A DNA stretch of 64,000 nt from Arcobacter cloacae (GCF_013201935.1 NZ_CP053833.1:1-64000), one strand, 5' to 3'; positions 36,500 through 45,875 are shown, counted from the stretch's first letter. Numbers and translations are program-made. Notes: generated by a model not told the origin, from the letters alone.

Positions 36500-37087
36500 T
36501 TATTTTTCTAAATAAATTGAGATATCGTTTTGTAAATAATCTTCTTTTATAGTAACTTTTTTTGTTAAATTCTTTGAATAATTTATAATATCTTTGATAT
36601 TTACATTTGTTAATGGGTCATTTTTTAGAAAATTAAAAGCAAATCCTTTTTTTGAAGAGATAAAACATTTTTCTATAAAAATAAATATTTCTTCTTTTTG
36701 TAATAAATTCATAGCCCCGCTACAAACATAATAATCAGCTTCTATTAATTCATCTTTTAAAATATCAATTATTCTAAAATCCACATCAATAAATCTTTTT
36801 TTTGCAAGTTCAATCATCATCTCTTCACAATCAATTCCTAAATAATTCAAAGGTTTTTTATGTGAATCAAATAGATAATTATAATATTCGCCAAGACCAC
36901 ATCCCGCATCAACTATAAAAGAGAATTCTATTTCTTTAATAAAACTTGTTAAAATTTCAAATCTTTTATATTGGGTATATTTAGAGTTCCAATGAACTCC
37001 TTTTGCGCTAATTCCATATTTAGTTAAAGATTTTTTATAAAATTCTGTATTGTCTTTTTTATGGTTTGATTTGTTCAATTTGTACAT
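36500..37087 (-). CDS. Class I SAM-dependent methyltransferase
   Basis: The protein (195 residues from the ATG at 37087) has the Rossmann motif VDAGCGLGEYYNYLF and the acidic end of strand 2 in YLGIDCEEMM, followed by YYVCSGAMNLL, all typical of a class I methyltransferase. The substrate is unknown. The start is uncertain: a longer in-frame ORF reaches 37147, and both versions overlap the dCMP deaminase gene; no clear ribosome site marks the ATG. It begins inside the preceding gene, indicating coupled translation. Confidence 0.65.
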   Translation of the reverse strand: MYKLNKSNHKKDNTEFYKKSLTKYGISAKGVHWNSKYTQYKRFEILTSFIKEIEFSFIVDAGCGLGEYYNYLFDSHKKPLNYLGIDCEEMMIELAKKRFIDVDFRIIDILKDELIEADYYVCSGAMNLLQKEEIFIFIEKCFISSKKGFAFNFLKNDPLTNVNIKDIINYSKNLTKKVTIKEDYLQNDISIYLEK

Positions 37088-37496
37088 TATTGTCTTTAAT
37101 AAATTTTGAAATAATTTCTGAATTTGTATGCTCGTATGCTTTTTCATAAACTATTCTTTTTATTCCACTTGCTATTAGATTTTTAGAACATTCACTACAA
37201 GGTTCAAGTGTTACATAAATAGTTCCACCTTCTATTGAAATACCTTTTCTAGCAGCCCAAATTATTGCATTCATTTCTGCATGAATTTCATAGGTTTTTG
37301 ACCATTCATGATGTTCTTTTGTATATTCACCATTCCAATGGTCACTACAGTTTTTGTAACCAGCTGGTGTTCCATTGTATCCTGTTGATAAAATTCTTCC
37401 ATCTTTTACAATTACTGCTCCAACTTGTTTTGATACACATTTTGAAGCAAGTGCAATTTCTTTTGCGATATTTATAAAACTTCTATCGTTTAACAT
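37059..37496 (-). CDS. dCMP deaminase (cytidine/deoxycytidylate deaminase family)
   Basis: The 145-residue enzyme deaminates dCMP to dUMP for thymidylate synthesis. The zinc motif is H72-x-E74 (HAEMNAI) with C100 and C103 in PCSEC, the standard pattern, and GYNGTPAG near 40 is typical of dCMP deaminases. An allosteric dCTP-binding region was not evaluated. It overlaps the methyltransferase gene by at least 29 bases. The promoter would lie in the gap to the divergent accB. Confidence 0.88.
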   Translation of the reverse strand: MLNDRSFINIAKEIALASKCVSKQVGAVIVKDGRILSTGYNGTPAGYKNCSDHWNGEYTKEHHEWSKTYEIHAEMNAIIWAARKGISIEGGTIYVTLEPCSECSKNLIASGIKRIVYEKAYEHTNSEIISKFIKDNNVQIEQIKP

Positions 37497-37645
37497 AATA
37501 TTCCTAGAATTAATTTTTTCTATTATATCAAAAAGATATTTTAATTATTAAACTTAAATGAAGCTTATTTAAATAAACAAAAATATATTTATTAGAAAAA
37601 ATGTGATATTATCAGAAAAAATTTTACTAAATAAAAAGGCTAAGT

Positions 37646-38110
37646 ATGGATTTTAAAGACATCAAAGAATTAATAAGAGTTTTCGATAAAAGTGAACTTA
37701 ACAAGTTAAAAGTTAAAGAAGGTGAATTCGAAATCTCTATGCAAAGAGGTTTTGAAAGTGGTGTGACTACTGTTACAACTTCAACTGTTGCACAAGCTCC
37801 AGTAGCTGTTGCTACACCTGTTACTATAGCAGCACCTGCTGTTTCTGAAACTTCAGTTTCATCAAAAAATGGGGATTTTATTACTTCTCCAATGGTTGGA
37901 ACTTTTTATTCTTCTCCTTCTCCTGAGTCTCCTTCGTTTGTTGAAGTTGGAAGCACTGTTAAAAAAGGACAGACTCTTTGTATATTAGAAGCAATGAAAA
38001 TCATGAACGAAGTTGAAGCTGAATTTGATTGTAAAATTTTAGAAATTTTAGTTAAAGATGGTTCTCCTGTTGAATATGATATGCCTATATTCTGCGTTGA
38101 AAAGTTATAA
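37646..38110 (+). CDS. accB: Acetyl-CoA carboxylase biotin carboxyl carrier protein
   Basis: AccB carries the biotin that shuttles CO2 in the first step of fatty acid synthesis. The 154-residue protein has an N-terminal domain, a Pro/Ala/Thr/Val-rich linker (about 38-75) and the lipoyl-like domain with the biotinylated lysine K118 in EAMKIMNEV. It is followed after 9 bases by accC. The start has AAAAGG upstream. The divergent deaminase promoter lies within 150 bases. Confidence 0.96.
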   Translation: MDFKDIKELIRVFDKSELNKLKVKEGEFEISMQRGFESGVTTVTTSTVAQAPVAVATPVTIAAPAVSETSVSSKNGDFITSPMVGTFYSSPSPESPSFVEVGSTVKKGQTLCILEAMKIMNEVEAEFDCKILEILVKDGSPVEYDMPIFCVEKL

Positions 38111-38119
38111 GAGTTAAAT

Positions 38120-39472
38120 ATGGCAGAAATTAAAAAAATTTTAATAGCTAACAGAGGAGAAATCGTTCAAAGAGCTGTTAGAACAATAAGAGAAATGGGA
38201 AAAAAATCAGTTGCTATTTATAGTGCTGGTGATAAAAATGCATCTTATTTAAAACATGCAGATGAAGCTGTTTGTATTGGTGGTGCAAAATCAAGTGAGT
38301 CATACTTAAATATTCCAGCAATTATAACAGCTGCTGAAATGACAGGTTGTGATGCAATTTTCCCAGGATACGGTTTTTTATCTGAAAATCAAGATTTTGT
38401 TGAAATTTGTAGATTACACAATATCAAATTTATTGGTCCATCTGTTGAAGTTATGGAAAAAATGGCTGATAAATCAAAAGCAAAAGAAGAGATGATAAAA
38501 GCTGGAGTACCTGTTGTTCCAGGAAGTAAAGGTGCTGTTCACTCTGTTACTGAAGGTAAAAAAGTTGCTCTTGAAATTGGTTATCCAATTATGGCAAAAG
38601 CTGCTGCTGGTGGTGGTGGAAGAGGAATGAGACTTATCAAAGATGAGTCAGAATTTGATCAACTATTTATGGCAGCATCAAGTGAAGCACTTGCAGCATT
38701 TGGTGATGGAACTATGTATCTAGAAAGATTTATCAACAATCCAAGACATATTGAAGTTCAAGTAGTTGGAGACTCTCATGGAAATGCTATTCACATAGGT
38801 GAAAGAGATTGTTCACTTCAAAGAAGACATCAAAAAGTTATTGAAGAGTCACCTGCAATTTTATTAAATGAAGAGACTAGACAAAAACTTTTAGATGTTG
38901 CAGTTAAAGCTACTAAATATTTAAAATATGAGGGTGCTGGAACTTTTGAATTCTTAGCTGATGATAAGCAAAATATCTATTTTATGGAAATGAATACAAG
39001 ATTACAAGTTGAACATCCAGTTTCTGAGATGGTTTCTGGAATTGACATTGTTGAGCTTATGATTAAAGTAGCAGAGGGTGAGCATTTACCTCCTCAAGAA
39101 GCTATTAAATTTAGAGGTCATGCCATAGAGTGTAGAATTACAGCAGAAGATCCAAATACATTTTTACCAAGTCCAGGAAAAGTAACTCAATGGATGGTTC
39201 CTGGTGGAAGAAATGTAAGAGTTGATTCACATGTTTATACAAACTATGTTGTTCCACCTTATTATGACTCAATGATTGGAAAACTTATCGTTTGGGGAAG
39301 AGATAGAAATAAAGCTATAAATATTATGAAAAGAGCTTTAGCAGAATTTGAAGTAGATGGAATTAAAACAACTATTCCATTCCATCAAAAAATGATGGAA
39401 AATGAAGATTTCATTTCAAATAATTATGATACTAAATACCTAGAAAACTACAAAGGTTTAGATGATTTATAA
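38120..39472 (+). CDS. accC: Biotin carboxylase (AccC)
   Basis: AccC is the ATP-dependent carboxylase that adds CO2 to biotin on AccB. The 450-residue protein has the N-terminal biotin carboxylase domain (LIANRGEIVQRAVRT near 7), the ATP-grasp loop AAAGGGGRGMRL near 160-171, and the catalytic region MNTRLQVEHPVSE near 290, and a complete C-terminal domain. The length is normal. It is co-transcribed with accB; a terminator follows directly after the stop. Confidence 0.96.
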   Translation: MAEIKKILIANRGEIVQRAVRTIREMGKKSVAIYSAGDKNASYLKHADEAVCIGGAKSSESYLNIPAIITAAEMTGCDAIFPGYGFLSENQDFVEICRLHNIKFIGPSVEVMEKMADKSKAKEEMIKAGVPVVPGSKGAVHSVTEGKKVALEIGYPIMAKAAAGGGGRGMRLIKDESEFDQLFMAASSEALAAFGDGTMYLERFINNPRHIEVQVVGDSHGNAIHIGERDCSLQRRHQKVIEESPAILLNEETRQKLLDVAVKATKYLKYEGAGTFEFLADDKQNIYFMEMNTRLQVEHPVSEMVSGIDIVELMIKVAEGEHLPPQEAIKFRGHAIECRITAEDPNTFLPSPGKVTQWMVPGGRNVRVDSHVYTNYVVPPYYDSMIGKLIVWGRDRNKAINIMKRALAEFEVDGIKTTIPFHQKMMENEDFISNNYDTKYLENYKGLDDL

Positions 39473-39476
39473 GATT

Positions 39477-39494
39477 AAGAGCTTTGCTCTTTTT
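39477..39494 (+). terminator. Rho-independent terminator of accBC
   Basis: AAGAGC (39477-39482), loop TTT, GCTCTT (39486-39491), then T-rich. It begins 4 bases after the accC stop. Confidence 0.8.
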
Positions 39495-39521
39495 CTTAAA
39501 GCTTAAATTTATCTAAAATTA

Positions 39522-39711
39522 GATACAATCCGAAAAATTATACACATTTATATACCCATTTTTACTTTGATATTTTATCAAAGATTCATTTTTCAAAACT
39601 GACTTACTTGCAAGACTCAAATTGCGTTTTAATTGTACATTTATGGGAGATTTAAATCTAGCTTATATAACCGTGTGTATTTTTTAATAAATCATATACT
39701 AAGGTAAAAAA
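39522..39711 (+). promoter_or_regulatory. Long leader of the DEAD-box helicase gene
   Basis: A TACAAT-type -10 at about 39523-39528 starts a leader of roughly 175 bases without a gene. It contains the perfect hairpin CTTTGATA/TATCAAAG (39565-39583, loop TTT) and a region that could pair further. Long leaders are known for cold-induced helicase mRNAs; whether this one is autoregulatory is inference. Confidence 0.45.
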
Positions 39712-41319
39712 ATGACATTTAATGAATTCAATTTCAAAGAACAATTACAAAGAGCAATTGACGATGCAGGTTTTAAAGAGCCAAGTCCTATTCAAGAACA
39801 AGCTATTCCATTTATATTAGCAGGTAAAGATATTGTTGGTCAAGCACATACAGGTACAGGTAAAACAGCAGCATTTGGACTTCCTATTTTAAATAAATTA
39901 AAAGGAAAATCAGGCGTTGAAGCTGTTGTTATAGTTCCAACAAGAGAGCTTGCAATGCAAGTTTCTGATGAAATTTATAGATTTGGAAAACTTTTAGGAA
40001 TTAACACAGCTACAGTTTATGGTGGGCAAGCTTATGCTAGACAAATTAAATTAATTGAAAATGCTAGTGTTATTATAGCAACTCCAGGAAGATTCCTTGA
40101 TTTATTAAGAGGTGAAAAAATTGATATAAAACCTGATTTTGTTATTCTTGATGAAGCTGATGAAATGCTTGATATGGGATTTTTAGATGATATTAAAGAG
40201 ATTTTTACTTTCTTACCAAAAGAGAGACAAACTCTATTATTCTCTGCGACTATGCCAACAGCTATTAAAAATCTTGCAAAAACTATTTTAAATGAGCCAG
40301 AGTTTGTAACTTTAACAAAAAGTGACGTAACAAATTCAAAAATCACTCAAACTTTTTATGTTGTTGATGAAAGAGAAAGAGATGATGCACTAATTAGATT
40401 GTATGACTATAAAAACCCAACAAAATCTATAATTTTCTGTAGAACTAAAAAAGAAGTTGATAGATTATCAACATTTATGGTTTCTCAAGGATTTATGGCA
40501 AAAGGTCTTCATGGTGATATGGAGCAAAGACAAAGAGAAGAGGCTATTAGAGCATTTAAAACTTCAAAATTAGAGATTTTAATTGCAACAGATGTTGCAG
40601 CACGTGGACTTGACGTAAATGATGTGTCTCATGTATTTAATTACCATTTACCATTTGATTCTGAATCTTATGTTCATAGAATTGGAAGAACAGGACGTGC
40701 TGGTAAAGAAGGAGTAGCTGTATCTATTGTAACTCCTCATGAATTTAGAATGTTACAAAAAATTGAAAAAAATATAGGAACTAAATTAGAAGCTAAAATT
40801 GTTCCAAATATTGATTCTGTAAAAGTTAAAAAAATTGCAGAATTAAAACAACAAATTAGTGAACAAGAGATAAAAGATTATGCTTTAGCATTAGTTGAAG
40901 AGTTAAAAGAAGAGTTTGATATTTCAACTATTGCATTTAAATTAGCTTCAATGATTTCTGCATCTACATATGTTCAAGGAAACAATAATATTGGTAAATC
41001 TGAATCTGATATTAAAAGATTAATTGAAAATTCATCAAGATATGAGGGTGAAGGTTCATCAGGAAGAAATTCAAGAGGTGGTGGAAGATTTGGCTCAAGA
41101 GGTGGATCAAGAGGTTCAGATTCAAGAGGTGGTAGATCTTCTGGTGATAGAAATTCAAGAGGTGGTGATAGAGATAGAGCTCCAAGAGGTGATAGACCAA
41201 GAGGTGATAGACCAAGAGGTGACAGACCTGCTTCTGATAGACCAAGAAGTGATAGACCAAGAACAGACAAACCTAAAACTGATAGACCATCAGGTGATAG
41301 AAGTAGAAAGAGAGATTAA
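39712..41319 (+). CDS. DEAD-box ATP-dependent RNA helicase with RGG/DRPRG tail
   Basis: The 535-residue protein unwinds RNA secondary structure in ribosome assembly, decay or cold adaptation. Motif Q is followed by AHTGTGKT near 45-52 (I), PTRELAMQ near 79, DEAD near 148, SAT near 178, and HRIGRTGRAG near 322 (VI). After the two RecA domains is a low-complexity tail (about 435-535) rich in Arg, Gly, Ser and Asp with repeated DRPRG units; such tails bind RNA. Whether it is RhlE-, DeaD- or CshA-type cannot be fixed. The gene has a long leader and ends inside a terminator hairpin. Confidence 0.93.
   Translation: MTFNEFNFKEQLQRAIDDAGFKEPSPIQEQAIPFILAGKDIVGQAHTGTGKTAAFGLPILNKLKGKSGVEAVVIVPTRELAMQVSDEIYRFGKLLGINTATVYGGQAYARQIKLIENASVIIATPGRFLDLLRGEKIDIKPDFVILDEADEMLDMGFLDDIKEIFTFLPKERQTLLFSATMPTAIKNLAKTILNEPEFVTLTKSDVTNSKITQTFYVVDERERDDALIRLYDYKNPTKSIIFCRTKKEVDRLSTFMVSQGFMAKGLHGDMEQRQREEAIRAFKTSKLEILIATDVAARGLDVNDVSHVFNYHLPFDSESYVHRIGRTGRAGKEGVAVSIVTPHEFRMLQKIEKNIGTKLEAKIVPNIDSVKVKKIAELKQQISEQEIKDYALALVEELKEEFDISTIAFKLASMISASTYVQGNNNIGKSESDIKRLIENSSRYEGEGSSGRNSRGGGRFGSRGGSRGSDSRGGRSSGDRNSRGGDRDRAPRGDRPRGDRPRGDRPASDRPRSDRPRTDKPKTDRPSGDRSRKRD
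41040..41300 (+). repeat. Tandem short repeats encoding the RGG/DRPRG tail
   Basis: Within the helicase gene, GGTGGAAGA-, TCAAGAGGT- and AGACCAAGAGGTGAT-type units recur. The 15-base unit is nearly identical in three copies around 41195-41240, with diverged copies up to 41290. Such arrays change length by slippage or recombination. Confidence 0.75.
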
Positions 41320-41330
41320 TCTCTCTTTTT
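41307..41330 (+). terminator. Terminator overlapping the helicase stop codon
   Basis: AAAGAGAGAT (41307-41316) and ATCTCTCTTT (41319-41328), then more T. The stop codon TAA (41317-41319) lies in the loop and first base of the right arm. Confidence 0.85.
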
Positions 41331-41443
41331 AAATAAATAATTTTATTTCCTCTCTCAACTTAAGCTTTCTTAAAGCTTTGCTAAGAATAATCCGACTATA
41401 ATATTACTAAATAACGATTACAAAACAATTACAAAGGGTTCCC

Positions 41444-43030
41444 TTGGATATCAAAACTCTCAACAAAATTGAAAAGGCAAGAGATAAAACTTTACCTGGT
41501 TTTGCGAAGCTTTCATTGGCACTATTATTTATAGTAGTAGTATTTTTATGGTCATATACTTCTCACGGAAATGTTCCTAATAATACTTTTTTAATAATTG
41601 GTGCAATATTTGGTGCTTATATGGCTATGAATATAGGTGCAAATGATGTTGCAAATAATGTAGGACCTGCTGTTGGTTCGAAAGCTATAACTTTGGGTGG
41701 TGCTATTTTAATCGCTGCAATTTTTGAAGCATTAGGTGCATTTATTGCTGGAGGAGATGTTGTAAATACAATTAAAGGAGGAATTATTGATCCTTCAATG
41801 ATTACTAATCCTGATGTATTTATTTGGGCAATGACAGCAGCACTTTTATCAGGTGCTTTATGGTTAAACTTTGCAACTTCGATTGGTGCACCTGTTTCAA
41901 CTACCCATTCTATTATTGGTGGTGTAATGGGTGGAGGTGTTGCTGCTGTTGGCTTTGCACTTGTTAATTGGGACACAATTGGTAAAATTGTAATGTCATG
42001 GATAGTATCACCTTTATTAGGTGCTTTAGTTGCAGCAGGTTTTTTATTTTTTATAAAAAAACAGATTTTATATAAAGAAGATTTATTAGTTGCAGCAAAA
42101 AAAATTGTACCTATTCTAATAGCAATTATGGCTTGGGCTTTTAGTACGTATTTAATACTAAAAGGATTAAATCTTTTAATAAAAGTAGAATTTATTACAG
42201 CTTCTATTATTGGATTAATAATCGCTGGATTCACTTATTTTCTAGTTAAGCCTTTAATTATAAAAGCTGCAAATAACTTACCAAATGATAGAGCATCTGT
42301 AAATAAATTGTTTAATATTCCTTTAATATTTTCTGCTGCGTTGTTATCTTTTGCTCATGGTGCAAATGATGTCGCAAATGCTATTGGGCCACTTGCTGCA
42401 ATAAATGACGCTATTATGAATTCAGGAGTATCTACAAAGGCACAAATTCCATTTTGGGTTATGGCTGTTGGTGCATTAGGTCTTGTAATTGGTCTTGCCT
42501 TATATGGACCAAAACTTATAAAAACAGTTGGTTCTGAAATTACAGAACTTGACCAAATGAGAGCTTATTCTATTGCTATGGCTGCTTCTTTAACAGTAAT
42601 CTTAGCAAGTCAGTTAGGTCTTCCTGTTTCTTCAACACATATTGCAATTGGTGGAGTTTTCGGAGTTGGATTTTTAAGAGAGTATTTAGATTCAAATGAA
42701 AAAAATTATATGCAAGATATTAGGAAAAAATTCAAAAAGCATAAGAAAGAGTTAGATTCTATGCAAGAAGAGTTGCAAAAACTTGAATCAATTAAAGATA
42801 AGTCAAAAGCGAATTATATGAAAATTGTTGAGTTGTATAAAAAAATTGATGATAGAGAAGATATAGTTAAGCAAGATAGAAAAGATGTTAAAGATGCAAA
42901 AAGTACAAAATATGTAAAAAGAGATGCAGTTAAAAAGATTATTGCTGCATGGATTATTACTGTACCTGCTACTGCTATTTTAGCTGCTGCTATATTTTTT
43001 ATGATAAAAGGAATTATGATTGCAGCATAG
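41444..43030 (+). CDS. Inorganic phosphate transporter, Pit family
   Basis: The 528-residue inner-membrane protein has the two inverted Pit signature repeats: GANDVANNVGPAVGSKA near 67-83 and HGANDVANAIGPLAAIND near 305-322. It has about ten to twelve membrane segments and a charged, coiled-coil-like loop near 425-490. It takes up phosphate, probably with a proton or metal complex. The start is TTG (with AAGGG 7 bases upstream) because no suitable ATG is nearer than the first motif. A TATAAT at 41397-41402 is the likely promoter. No phoU partner is adjacent. Confidence 0.85.
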   Translation: MDIKTLNKIEKARDKTLPGFAKLSLALLFIVVVFLWSYTSHGNVPNNTFLIIGAIFGAYMAMNIGANDVANNVGPAVGSKAITLGGAILIAAIFEALGAFIAGGDVVNTIKGGIIDPSMITNPDVFIWAMTAALLSGALWLNFATSIGAPVSTTHSIIGGVMGGGVAAVGFALVNWDTIGKIVMSWIVSPLLGALVAAGFLFFIKKQILYKEDLLVAAKKIVPILIAIMAWAFSTYLILKGLNLLIKVEFITASIIGLIIAGFTYFLVKPLIIKAANNLPNDRASVNKLFNIPLIFSAALLSFAHGANDVANAIGPLAAINDAIMNSGVSTKAQIPFWVMAVGALGLVIGLALYGPKLIKTVGSEITELDQMRAYSIAMAASLTVILASQLGLPVSSTHIAIGGVFGVGFLREYLDSNEKNYMQDIRKKFKKHKKELDSMQEELQKLESIKDKSKANYMKIVELYKKIDDREDIVKQDRKDVKDAKSTKYVKRDAVKKIIAAWIITVPATAILAAAIFFMIKGIMIAA

Positions 43031-43047
43031 GAGTTATCTCCTATGCT
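43024..43047 (+). terminator. Hairpin overlapping the phosphate-transporter stop codon
   Basis: AGCATAGGAG (43024-43033), loop TTAT, CTCCTATGCT (43038-43047). The stop codon TAG (43028-43030) is in the left arm. The following T-run is weak, so termination may be partial. Confidence 0.65.
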
Positions 43048-43106
43048 GATATATAAATTTTAACTTTATTGATGATACAATCTTGCAAAAATTTCAGGAA
43101 TTTTAA

Positions 43107-44021
43107 ATCGAAGCAATACTTTCAGTTTTACCAGTCTATTTTTTTATTTTATTAGGTTTTGTTGCAAAAAAAATTTTTACAAATGAAATAAATGAAAAGA
43201 CTTTAGTACTAATATCACTATATTTTTTTCAACCTATATTAATTTTCTGGGGATTAACAAAAGCTCCAATAAATTATGAGTTTATTGCATCTCCTTTTTT
43301 TTATTTAGTTATTGTTCTTTTTTGTTTAATCCTTCTTATTTTTTTATCAAAGATTTTTTTCAAATCAAGAACAGATGAATCTATATATTTAGCAACTTCT
43401 CTTGTAGGTAATACGGGTAATTTAGGTATTCCTCTTGGAATTGCACTTTTTGGTATAGAATCTGTTCCTTATACAAGTATTATAAATATAGCAAATATCA
43501 TATTTATTTATATATTTTCAGTCTATTTTTTCGCAAGAGAACAATTTTCTATAAAAGAGGCTATTTTTTCAATTTTAAAAATTCCAGGTATTTGGTTTGC
43601 ATTACTTGCATTATTTGTTAATTATCATGAAATAACAATAAATAAACATATTTATACAGCATTAGAAATGGGTGCTTATACTTCTATGGTTATTCAACTT
43701 TTAATATTTGGTATTTATTTATATAGTGTTAAGATAAAAACTATTCCTTGGCATTTAACTTTACATATCAATTTTGTAAAACATATCTTATTACCAGTTA
43801 TTGGAATAGTTATAGTTGTAAATTTTACTCAATTAGACTCTTTTGTAGCTTCAATATTAATTATGGAACTTATGGTTCCACTTGCAGTTAATAATGTTAA
43901 TATTGCGGCTTTATATAATTGTAAACCATTTGATGTAGCTGCAACAGTTTTAGTCTCTACAGCTTTATTTGTTGGGATGTTGTATTTTTATATTGAAATT
44001 ATTGAATATTTTATAAAGTAG
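43107..44021 (+). CDS. AEC-family (auxin efflux carrier-type) transporter with apparent ATC start
   Basis: Read from 43107 the frame is open for 304 codons without interruption and encodes a ten-segment membrane protein of the AEC/bile-acid transporter superfamily: N-terminal EAILSVLPVYFFILLGF, NTGNLGIPLG near 98-107 (the conserved substrate-site motif) and ELMVPLAVNN near 252. Codon 1 is ATC, preceded immediately by an in-frame TAA and by AGGA with a 7-base spacer. No ATG, GTG or TTG occurs in frame before 43668, which would remove more than half of the protein. The likely reading is a non-canonical start or a start-codon mutation. It is followed by asnB after 5 bases. Substrate unknown. Confidence 0.72.
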   Translation: MEAILSVLPVYFFILLGFVAKKIFTNEINEKTLVLISLYFFQPILIFWGLTKAPINYEFIASPFFYLVIVLFCLILLIFLSKIFFKSRTDESIYLATSLVGNTGNLGIPLGIALFGIESVPYTSIINIANIIFIYIFSVYFFAREQFSIKEAIFSILKIPGIWFALLALFVNYHEITINKHIYTALEMGAYTSMVIQLLIFGIYLYSVKIKTIPWHLTLHINFVKHILLPVIGIVIVVNFTQLDSFVASILIMELMVPLAVNNVNIAALYNCKPFDVAATVLVSTALFVGMLYFYIEIIEYFIK

Positions 44022-44026
44022 ATTTT

Positions 44027-45817
44027 ATGTGTGGAATAATAGGTACAAACTTTTTAAGTGATAGATTTGATAAATCTTTAGAACTTTTACATCATAGAGG
44101 ACCAGATTTTCAAAATTCAATAAAAATAGAAAATAAACAATTTGGACACACGAGACTTGCAATTATTGATTTAGATGAAGAAGCAAATCAACCTATGGTT
44201 TTTGATGATATTTTATTGGTTTTTAATGGAGAGATTTATAACTATAAAGAATTGATTCACGTGGAACATTTAGAGTGCAAAACAAAAAGTGATAGTGAAG
44301 TATTAATTCGACTTTATCAAAAATATGGATTTGATTTTTTAAATAAACTAAATGGAATGTTTTCATTTTGTATTTATGATATGAAAAAAGAGTTGTATTT
44401 TTGCGCACGTGATAGATATGGTAAAAAACCATTTTTTTACTATTTTAAAGATAATAAGTTTATCTTCTCATCAAGTGTAAAATCAATTCTAAATCTACTT
44501 GATTATAAACCAAATCTAAATAAAGTTGCACTTTCAAAATATATGCAATATTTTGTCTCTTTTGGTGAAGATACATTTTATCAAGACATTAAAAAGTTAG
44601 AAGCCTCTACATATATGATTTATGAGCCAAATAAGGCTTGTGAGCTTCAAAAGAAGAAATATTACAAGATAAACACCTATAAAGCTATAAAAGATGAAAA
44701 ACAAGCTTTAAATGATATTGAAGAGCTTTTGTTTAAAAGTGTAGAATATAGACTCAATAGTGATGTTGAAGTTGCCTCACTTTTAAGTGGTGGAATTGAT
44801 AGTTCTTTAATCTCTGCACTTTATACAAAAATTTCAGGAAAAAAGATAAATACCTTTAGTGTTGGATATGATGAATATAAAAATTATTGCGAACTTGATT
44901 TTGCACAAATTACAGCAAGTCACATAAACTCAAATCATAATCCAGTAATTATTAATCAAAAAGAGTATATTTATCATTTTGAACAAACGCTTGATATGCT
45001 TGAAGAACCTCATGGAGATAGTGCATCAATTCCTTTGAATATATTAACAAAACAGATACATAAAGCTGGAATAAAAACTGTATTGTCTGGTGAAGGAAGT
45101 GATGAGATATTTTTAGGTTATGATAACTATGCAAAGTTTTTAAAATATTATGAGTTTGAAAAAAGTTTATCAAATGAACAAAATCTTTTTTTAAATGACA
45201 TAATTGGAGCTTTACAAAATAATACTAAAGAGAGTGAATATTTAAGACGAATTGTTAAAAAACAAAATCTTTATAACTCTTTTGGAGAGATTTATACAGA
45301 TATTCAAAGAAAAAGATTGTTTAAAAAAGTTCCAACATTCAAAAGTGAAACAGCAAAGCAAGACCCCGTTGATTGGATGAGTTATATTGACTTAAAGATT
45401 TGGCTAGGTGAGGCATTATTGAGTAAAGTTGATAGAATATCAATGGGCAACTCTTTGGAAGTTAGAACGCCATTTTTGGACTTTAATTTAGTGAATTATA
45501 TGTTTAGTGTTGAATCAGCTATAAAAGTTGGAGATACAAATAAATATTTATTAAAAAAAATTGCTTCAAAATATATTCCAGATACAATAATAAATCGAAC
45601 AAAAAAGGGGTTTAATTCACCTTTTAATGAGTGGTTAAATAAAGAGTATAAAGATAAGATTCTTGATGTAATAGTTGAAGTAAATAATCAAACAAATCTT
45701 TTTAATCATGAGTATATTTTACATATTTATGAGTTGTCAAAATCAAATAAATTTAAACAACATCTATATTCCCTTTTTGTTTTTTCTTTATGGTATAAAA
45801 AGGAATTTTTATCTTAA
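44027..45817 (+). CDS. asnB: Asparagine synthase (glutamine-hydrolysing)
   Basis: AsnB makes asparagine from aspartate, glutamine and ATP. The 596-residue protein keeps the N-terminal nucleophile C2 (MCGIIG) with HRGPD near 24 and NGEIYNY near 66, and the synthetase domain PPi-loop LSGGIDSS near 248 with GEGSDEIFLGY near 350 and VRTPFLD near 482. The family also includes enzymes acting in cell-envelope polysaccharide pathways, so asparagine as the sole product is inference. The stop codon lies inside the palindrome TTTTATCTTAAGATAAAA (45807-45824), a possible terminator. Confidence 0.88.
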   Translation: MCGIIGTNFLSDRFDKSLELLHHRGPDFQNSIKIENKQFGHTRLAIIDLDEEANQPMVFDDILLVFNGEIYNYKELIHVEHLECKTKSDSEVLIRLYQKYGFDFLNKLNGMFSFCIYDMKKELYFCARDRYGKKPFFYYFKDNKFIFSSSVKSILNLLDYKPNLNKVALSKYMQYFVSFGEDTFYQDIKKLEASTYMIYEPNKACELQKKKYYKINTYKAIKDEKQALNDIEELLFKSVEYRLNSDVEVASLLSGGIDSSLISALYTKISGKKINTFSVGYDEYKNYCELDFAQITASHINSNHNPVIINQKEYIYHFEQTLDMLEEPHGDSASIPLNILTKQIHKAGIKTVLSGEGSDEIFLGYDNYAKFLKYYEFEKSLSNEQNLFLNDIIGALQNNTKESEYLRRIVKKQNLYNSFGEIYTDIQRKRLFKKVPTFKSETAKQDPVDWMSYIDLKIWLGEALLSKVDRISMGNSLEVRTPFLDFNLVNYMFSVESAIKVGDTNKYLLKKIASKYIPDTIINRTKKGFNSPFNEWLNKEYKDKILDVIVEVNNQTNLFNHEYILHIYELSKSNKFKQHLYSLFVFSLWYKKEFLS

Positions 45818-45875
45818 GATAAAAGATTGTAAAATCAAATAAATCATATAATAATTAATAAAAAAGAGAATTAAA

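Noticed and set aside
41012-41270. Minus-strand frames rich in Leu, Ser and Pro
   Set aside because: They are the complement of the Arg/Gly/Asp repeat tail of the helicase gene.
43668-44021. A 117-residue transporter starting at ATG 43668
   Set aside because: The conserved AEC N-terminal half lies upstream in the same frame, so this ATG is internal.
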